This document shows positions 59,917 through 64,000 of a stretch of DNA of 64,000 nt, in pieces. Source of the stretch: Mycobacterium sp. ST-F2 (lineage in GTDB: Bacteria; Actinomycetota; Actinomycetes; Mycobacteriales; Mycobacteriaceae); contig NZ_JMHT01000002.1 in the NCBI RefSeq assembly GCF_001905655.1, forward strand, positions 25,594-89,593. The letters are read 5' to 3'. The translations under genes were made by a program, and so were the position numbers. Under the pieces are notes generated by a model that was given only the letters and a program-made list of their open reading frames with translations, did no database searches and was not told where the DNA came from. The number at the start of each line of letters is the position of its first letter. Position 1 is the first letter of the stretch.

Positions 59917-60558
59917 ATGACGCTGAACCTCACCGCTGACGAAGTGCTGACCTCGACCCGCTCGGTGCGTAAGCGACTCGATTTCGAGAAACCGGTGCCG
60001 CGTGAGGTGATCATGGAGTGTCTGGATCTGGCGCTGCAGGCGCCGACCGGCTCCAACAACCAGGGCTGGCAGTTCGTCTTCGTCGAGGACGAGGCCAAGA
60101 AGAAGGCGCTGGCCGACATCTACCGCACCAACGCCACGCCGTACCTGGCGATGGACGCACCCCAGCGCGGTGACATGCGTGATGACCGTGCCGGCGCGGT
60201 CAAGAGTTCGGCGGAGTTCCTCAACGAGAACTTCGAGAAGGCTCCGGTGCTGATGATCCCGTGCCTCGAAGGCCGGCCCGACAACGCGGAAGCGGGCATG
60301 CAGGCGTCGTACTGGGGCTCGCTGCTGCCGGCGGTATGGAGCTTCATGCTCGCGCTGCGCTCACGCGGGTTGGGATCGGCGTGGACGACGCTGCATCTGC
60401 TCGGTGGCGGTGAGCGGAAGGCCGCCGAGCTCCTGGGTATCCCATTCGAGCGCTACACCCAGGGCGGATTGTTCCCCATCGCCTACACCAAGGGCACCGA
60501 CTTCAAGAAGGCCCAGCGACTGCCTGCCGAGCAGCTCGCGCACTGGGACACCTGGTGA
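59917..60558 (+). CDS. nitroreductase family protein (Rv3368c-like)
   Basis: About 213 residues of the FMN nitroreductase fold. STRSVRKRLDFEKPVPREVI and LALQAPTGSNNQGWQFVFVE are the N-terminal FMN-binding elements; LALRSRGLGSAWTTLHLLGG and GLFPIAYTKGTDFKKAQRLP are the C-terminal ones. I recall a closely similar protein, Rv3368c, in M. tuberculosis in the same place between dnaE2 and the spoU-type gene. The physiological substrate is unknown. It is convergent with trmL, with only 18 bases between stops. Confidence 0.88.
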   Translation: MTLNLTADEVLTSTRSVRKRLDFEKPVPREVIMECLDLALQAPTGSNNQGWQFVFVEDEAKKKALADIYRTNATPYLAMDAPQRGDMRDDRAGAVKSSAEFLNENFEKAPVLMIPCLEGRPDNAEAGMQASYWGSLLPAVWSFMLALRSRGLGSAWTTLHLLGGGERKAAELLGIPFERYTQGGLFPIAYTKGTDFKKAQRLPAEQLAHWDTW

Positions 60559-60576
60559 GCGCAGGCGTCAGTAAGG

Positions 60577-61044
60577 CTAGACGCCCTCGGCGAAACCGAG
60601 CTGACGCCACGCCTCGTACACCGCGACGGCCGCGGCATTGGACAGGTTCAGCGACCGCCGGCCGGGGATCATCGGGATCCGGACTTGCCCGGTGATGTGC
60701 GGGTCGGCCAGGGTCTCGGCATCCAGGCCGGTGGGTTCGGGGCCGAACATCAACACGTCGTCGGTCCGGTAGGTCACGTCCGCGAACGACGAATCCGCGT
60801 GCGCGGTAAAGGCGAACACCCGTGCCGGCATGAGCGCCTGCCAGGCGGTCGGCAGGTCGCGGTGGACCGTCACCGAGGCCAGGTCGTGGTAGTCCAACCC
60901 GGCGCGACGCAGTTTCGGCTCGGACAGGTCGAAGCCGAGCGGTTCGACCAGATGCAGCTCGGCGCCGGTGGCGGCGACCATCCGGATCGCGTTGCCGGTG
61001 TTCGGCGCGATCCGGGGTGAATAGAACAGCACCTTCAGTGCCAC
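60577..61044 (-). CDS. trmL: tRNA (cytidine/uridine-2'-O-)-methyltransferase TrmL
   Basis: About 155 residues, a minimal SPOUT methyltransferase. YSPRIAPNTGNAIRMVAATG (motif 1), LMFGPEPTGLDAETLADP (motif 2) and IPMIPGRRSLNLSNAAAVAV (motif 3, the knot) are complete. It methylates the wobble-position ribose of certain tRNAs. It starts at GTG 61044. M. tuberculosis Rv3366 (spoU) is the probable equivalent. Confidence 0.93.
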   Translation of the reverse strand: MALKVLFYSPRIAPNTGNAIRMVAATGAELHLVEPLGFDLSEPKLRRAGLDYHDLASVTVHRDLPTAWQALMPARVFAFTAHADSSFADVTYRTDDVLMFGPEPTGLDAETLADPHITGQVRIPMIPGRRSLNLSNAAAVAVYEAWRQLGFAEGV

Positions 61045-61083
61045 CCTGCCGCCTCTCTATGGTCTAGGTGGGGCCGAAGTAGG

Positions 61084-61707
61084 TTACTGTGCTGCCGCTG
61101 AACCGCTGACGCCATGGGGCAGCTGATCCAGATCGGCGTGCGGTGACACCAGGGCGTCGAGCGCGGTCATGCACAGGTCGACGGCGGCGTCGCGAGAAAA
61201 GCTTTGCCGCTCAAGCCATTCCAGTGCCACTTCGCGAACCAGGGCGAGCCACCCGGCCAGCGCCACCGACACCAGGTCGCGACCGGACCCGGCGAGGTCC
61301 AGGGCGTCGAGAGCACTGTCACGCAGCCGGGTCAGTTCGAACGTGATCGGGCTGCGCACCGCGGGATCGGCGGCGATCGCGCTGCGATTGGCGATCATCA
61401 TCAGCGTCATGTTGTGCTCGTAGAACGAGAAGTGAGCGACGAGTGCACCGCGGATCTGGGCTCGCACGGTATCGGCGGCGGTGAAGTTCGCGTCGTGGGC
61501 CAATTTCTCGTGGGCCCTGGCCCAGAGCGCCGCGAACAATTCCTTCTTGCTGGGGAAGTAGTGGTAGATCAGGGCCCTTGAAATTTCGGCCTGTGCCGCG
61601 ATGTCCTCCATGGCGACCTGCTCGAACGGCAGGACCGAGAATGCCGCCATGCCGAGATCGAGGATCTGGTCCCGACGTTCTTCGGGGGTCAGCCGGCTCC
61701 GTGCCAT
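61084..61707 (-). CDS. TetR family regulator
   Basis: About 207 residues. The HTH is RRDQILDLGMAAFSVLPFEQ, VAMEDIAAQAEISRALIYHY, FPSKKELFAALWARAHEKL. The ligand domain carries FYEHNMTLMMIANRSAIAAD and SVALAGWLALVREVALEWLE. It lies 39 bases upstream of trmL on the same strand, and 244 bases from the divergent sensor kinase. Its target and ligand are unknown. Confidence 0.87.
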   Translation of the reverse strand: MARSRLTPEERRDQILDLGMAAFSVLPFEQVAMEDIAAQAEISRALIYHYFPSKKELFAALWARAHEKLAHDANFTAADTVRAQIRGALVAHFSFYEHNMTLMMIANRSAIAADPAVRSPITFELTRLRDSALDALDLAGSGRDLVSVALAGWLALVREVALEWLERQSFSRDAAVDLCMTALDALVSPHADLDQLPHGVSGSAAAQ

Positions 61708-61951
61708 CTAGGCACTCTAATTCACCGCGTCCGCGCGCTTTTTACCACACAACTGTGCAACACATCGGTCACGAACGCCGCCCGTTGGATGTGAAGCATG
61801 GAAACGGCTGCTCATCGCTGTCATACTGCGACAGATTGCCAGGCGGATTGTCCTGTGCCCGAGTGGGCTGGAATCCGGCAGGGAACACCAATATGAACCA
61901 TGTGCATTTAGCTGATTGCGGTCCCATGGCCGGCGGGAAAGCCGAGCCGCG

Positions 61952-64000
61952 ATGACTGCTGCGCAACAGTTTTCGGCAGCTGATCAGGTGACTCGCGCTC
62001 CCGCGAAACGTCCGTCCCGATTCGCGCCGTCGAATTGGCCGGTCGCCTGGAAGGTTTTCGCGATCGCCATTGTGCCTTTGGTGCTGGCCGGCACGTTCGG
62101 CGGAATGCGCATCTATTCGGGCTGGACCGACGCGGGAGATTTGCGTCGTGCGGCAGACCGCGCCGAAATGGTGCCGGCAATCGCGAACTACATGGCCACG
62201 TTCGATGCCGCGATATTCGCCAGTTCCACCGGAGGCGACGCGCAGCAGGCGCTGAGCGCCTATGACGAGAGCAAACGACGTCTGCAGCACCGGCTGAGCG
62301 AGACCGATGTCGCGGCTGACGTCCGGACCGGTCTCAAGACCCTGCTCGACGGTGGTCAGGGGCTGCTGAACAAGGTCGCGTCGGGCAGCATCGGGCTGCG
62401 GGAGCGCGTCACGTCGTACGCGCCGATCCTGCTGACCGCCGAGGACACCATCACCGGTTCGGTGCGCATCGACGACGAGAAGGTGCGCGCCCAGACGCAG
62501 GGCCTGAGCCGCGCTGTCGGCGCCCGCGGCCAGATGATGATGCAGCAGCTGCTCGTCAACCTCGGCGGAGAACTGCCGGACCCTGAACTCCGCAGCTCGA
62601 TGACCACCCTGGCCGGAACCGAGCCGTCGACGTTGTTCGGGATGAGTGAAGTGCTGGGTGTCGGTTCGCCCGAGGCGCTGAAACTGGCCCAGGAAATGGT
62701 CAAACGGATGTCGATGATGTCCGACCCGAACGTCCAGCTGGTCAACAACCCGGAACTGAGCCAGTCGATCCAGACCACGAGCAGCATCGCCGGGAAACTG
62801 ATCGACGGCGTGGCCACCACCATCACCTCGGCGGTCGACGATCAGGCCGCCGCCAAGCGCACCGAAGCCATCCGCGACTCGGTACTCGTCGGCGCGGTGA
62901 TGGTGCTGGCGCTGCTCGTCGTCCTCTACATGGCGCGCACCCTGATCCGGCCGCTGCGCCGGCTGCGCACCAGCGCCCTCAAAGTCGCCCACGAGGATCT
63001 GGTCCGCGAGCTCGACGAGGTCCGGTCCGGTGCCGACGTGACGGTGCGCCCGCTGCCGGTGCAGAGCACCGAGGAGATCGGCCAGGTCGCCCACGCCGTC
63101 GACGAGCTGCACGAGCAGGCGGTGCTGCTGGCCGGTGAGCAGGCCCGGCTGCAGCTCCAGGTCAGCGACATGTTCGAGACGCTGTCGCGGCGCAGCCGGT
63201 CGCTGATCGACCAGCAGCTGACGGTCATCGACCAACTCGAGCGCGACGAACAGGATCCGCAGCGGCTGTCCAAGCTGTTCCGGCTGGATCATCTGGCGGC
63301 GCGGATGCGGCGCAACGGCGCCAACCTGCTGGTGCTGGCCGGCACCAACGTGCCGCATGAACAGGGCGAGCCGGTGCCCGTGACCGCGGTGATCAACGCC
63401 GCGGCCTCCGAGGTCGAGGACTACACCCGAGTGGTCATCATCGGCGCCCCCGAGACCGAGATCCACGGTTCGGTCGCCGGCGACCTGGTGCACATGATGG
63501 CCGAGCTGCTGGATAACGCCCTGCGGTATTCACCGCCGAGTTCGGACGTCCAGGTCTCTGCGGTGCACGCGAGCAACGGTGCACTGGTGATCGAGGTCAG
63601 CGACTCCGGCCTCGGCATGACCGAAGCCGATCTCCGCATGGCCAACAGCCGGCTGCGCTCCGGTGGCGAGGTCAACTCGTACACCGCGCGGCACATGGGC
63701 CTGTTCGTGGTCGGCCGGCTGGCCACCCAGCACGGCCTCGTCGTCCGGTTGCGGGACACCGTCGAAGGCGACCCGGAGTCGGGCACCACCGCAGGCATCT
63801 ACGTCCCCGTCGAACTGCTGGCCGGGCTGCCCGCCATCCCGGACTTCGGTACCTACTGGGACGGCACGTCGACCGCGGAGACCGGCGTGACCGCCCTGCC
63901 GGGCCTCGGCCCCGACACCGGCGGATTCGCCACGTTCGGCGCCGTCGAGCAGACCTTCGTGCCGCCGGCACCGCCCGCCCCGCCGGTGGAACCGGCGTTC
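61952..64000 (+). CDS. conservon-type sensor kinase with NIT domain, 3' end outside the window
   Basis: At least 683 residues; the frame is open to the last base. A cytoplasmic N-terminus precedes helix 1 (about 30-50, VAWKVFAIAIVPLVLAGTFG), then a nitrate/nitrite-sensing-like helical extracytoplasmic domain (about 55-300), helix 2 (about 310-330, LVGAVMVLALLVVLYMARTL), HAMP (TLIRPLRRLRTSALKVAHED), a dimerisation helix (MFETLSRRSRSLIDQQLTVI) and HATPase_c (MMAELLDNALRYSPPSSDV, VSDSGLGMTEADLRMANSRL). Such kinases head conservon operons with roadblock, DUF742 and small-GTPase genes, which would follow outside the window; Rv3365c is the likely M. tuberculosis counterpart. Confidence 0.9.
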   Translation, partial: MTAAQQFSAADQVTRAPAKRPSRFAPSNWPVAWKVFAIAIVPLVLAGTFGGMRIYSGWTDAGDLRRAADRAEMVPAIANYMATFDAAIFASSTGGDAQQALSAYDESKRRLQHRLSETDVAADVRTGLKTLLDGGQGLLNKVASGSIGLRERVTSYAPILLTAEDTITGSVRIDDEKVRAQTQGLSRAVGARGQMMMQQLLVNLGGELPDPELRSSMTTLAGTEPSTLFGMSEVLGVGSPEALKLAQEMVKRMSMMSDPNVQLVNNPELSQSIQTTSSIAGKLIDGVATTITSAVDDQAAAKRTEAIRDSVLVGAVMVLALLVVLYMARTLIRPLRRLRTSALKVAHEDLVRELDEVRSGADVTVRPLPVQSTEEIGQVAHAVDELHEQAVLLAGEQARLQLQVSDMFETLSRRSRSLIDQQLTVIDQLERDEQDPQRLSKLFRLDHLAARMRRNGANLLVLAGTNVPHEQGEPVPVTAVINAAASEVEDYTRVVIIGAPETEIHGSVAGDLVHMMAELLDNALRYSPPSSDVQVSAVHASNGALVIEVSDSGLGMTEADLRMANSRLRSGGEVNSYTARHMGLFVVGRLATQHGLVVRLRDTVEGDPESGTTAGIYVPVELLAGLPAIPDFGTYWDGTSTAETGVTALPGLGPDTGGFATFGAVEQTFVPPAPPAPPVEPAF

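Noticed and set aside
1..64000. Mobile elements, prophage, CRISPR, tRNA or rRNA genes
   Set aside because: No transposase, integrase, terminal repeats, repeat-spacer arrays or tRNA-like cloverleaf was recognised by eye. A tRNAscan/Infernal run would be decisive for small RNAs.

Overview
The window is high-GC actinobacterial DNA, most likely from a rapidly growing Mycolicibacterium/Mycobacterium. The main reasons are an MmpS/MmpL pair with a homologue of the mycobacterial secreted protein Rv0455c, a UsfX/SigF anti-sigma/sigma pair behind a textbook mycobacterial SigF promoter, dnaE2 behind a mycobacterial LexA box, DUF5313 and DUF732 proteins, an Eis-type acetyltransferase and a Ddn-like deazaflavin enzyme. 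Gene names and Rv comparisons are recalled family knowledge; no search was run. I saw no rRNA, tRNA, CRISPR array or insertion sequence.

Layout. 1-5.3 kb: end of a metallo-beta-lactamase-fold hydrolase, an ECF41 sigma factor, VOC-family debris, a histidine kinase with a cyclic-nucleotide-binding-like domain, a small unknown gene and a frameshifted WhiA paralogue. 5.4-9.2 kb: an envelope-stress cluster of an ECF sigma factor and six Asp23/AmaP/DUF2273-type proteins; its leader is a diverged copy of the leader in front of the small unknown gene and the WhiA paralogue. 9.3-14.9 kb: amine catabolism (class III aminotransferase, Lrp regulator, aldehyde dehydrogenase, APC permease). 15.2-18.2 kb: a doubled sensor kinase and a frameshifted PAS-ANTAR gene. 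18.5-23.4 kb: TetR regulator, Rv0455c-like exporter accessory, MmpS and MmpL, with the same palindrome in front of both transcription units. 23.5-25.9 kb: cutinase, MarR, DUF5313 and DUF732 proteins.

25.9-39.2 kb is a general-stress island. It holds two CsbD proteins, an AI-2E-type permease, a DUF6131 miniprotein, glgX, a TetR, rsbW-sigF, a REC-PP2C phosphatase, a CHASE3 kinase, two near-identical Rcp1-type receivers, a second RsbW and a STAS anti-anti-sigma factor. Five sites fit the SigF consensus (GTTT, 16-17 nt, GGGTA or GGGAA) and a sixth is weaker, so SigF probably drives much of the island as well as itself. A DUF1707 membrane protein at its edge sits behind an unusually dense set of palindromes.

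39.3-52.2 kb: a flavoprotein, a LuxR/ATPase regulator, a short-chain fatty-acid transporter, an alcohol module (zinc ADH convergent with an iron ADH-kinase-response regulator operon), Eis-like and Ddn-like enzymes. 52.3-64 kb: a secreted glycoside hydrolase, dnaE2, gabD2, a nitroreductase, trmL, a TetR and the start of a conservon-type sensor kinase. The dnaE2-nitroreductase-trmL-kinase order resembles the Rv3370c-Rv3365c region of M. tuberculosis.

Two genes (the WhiA paralogue and PAS-ANTAR) are broken by single-base shifts in homopolymer runs, so real pseudogenes and sequencing errors must be told apart.
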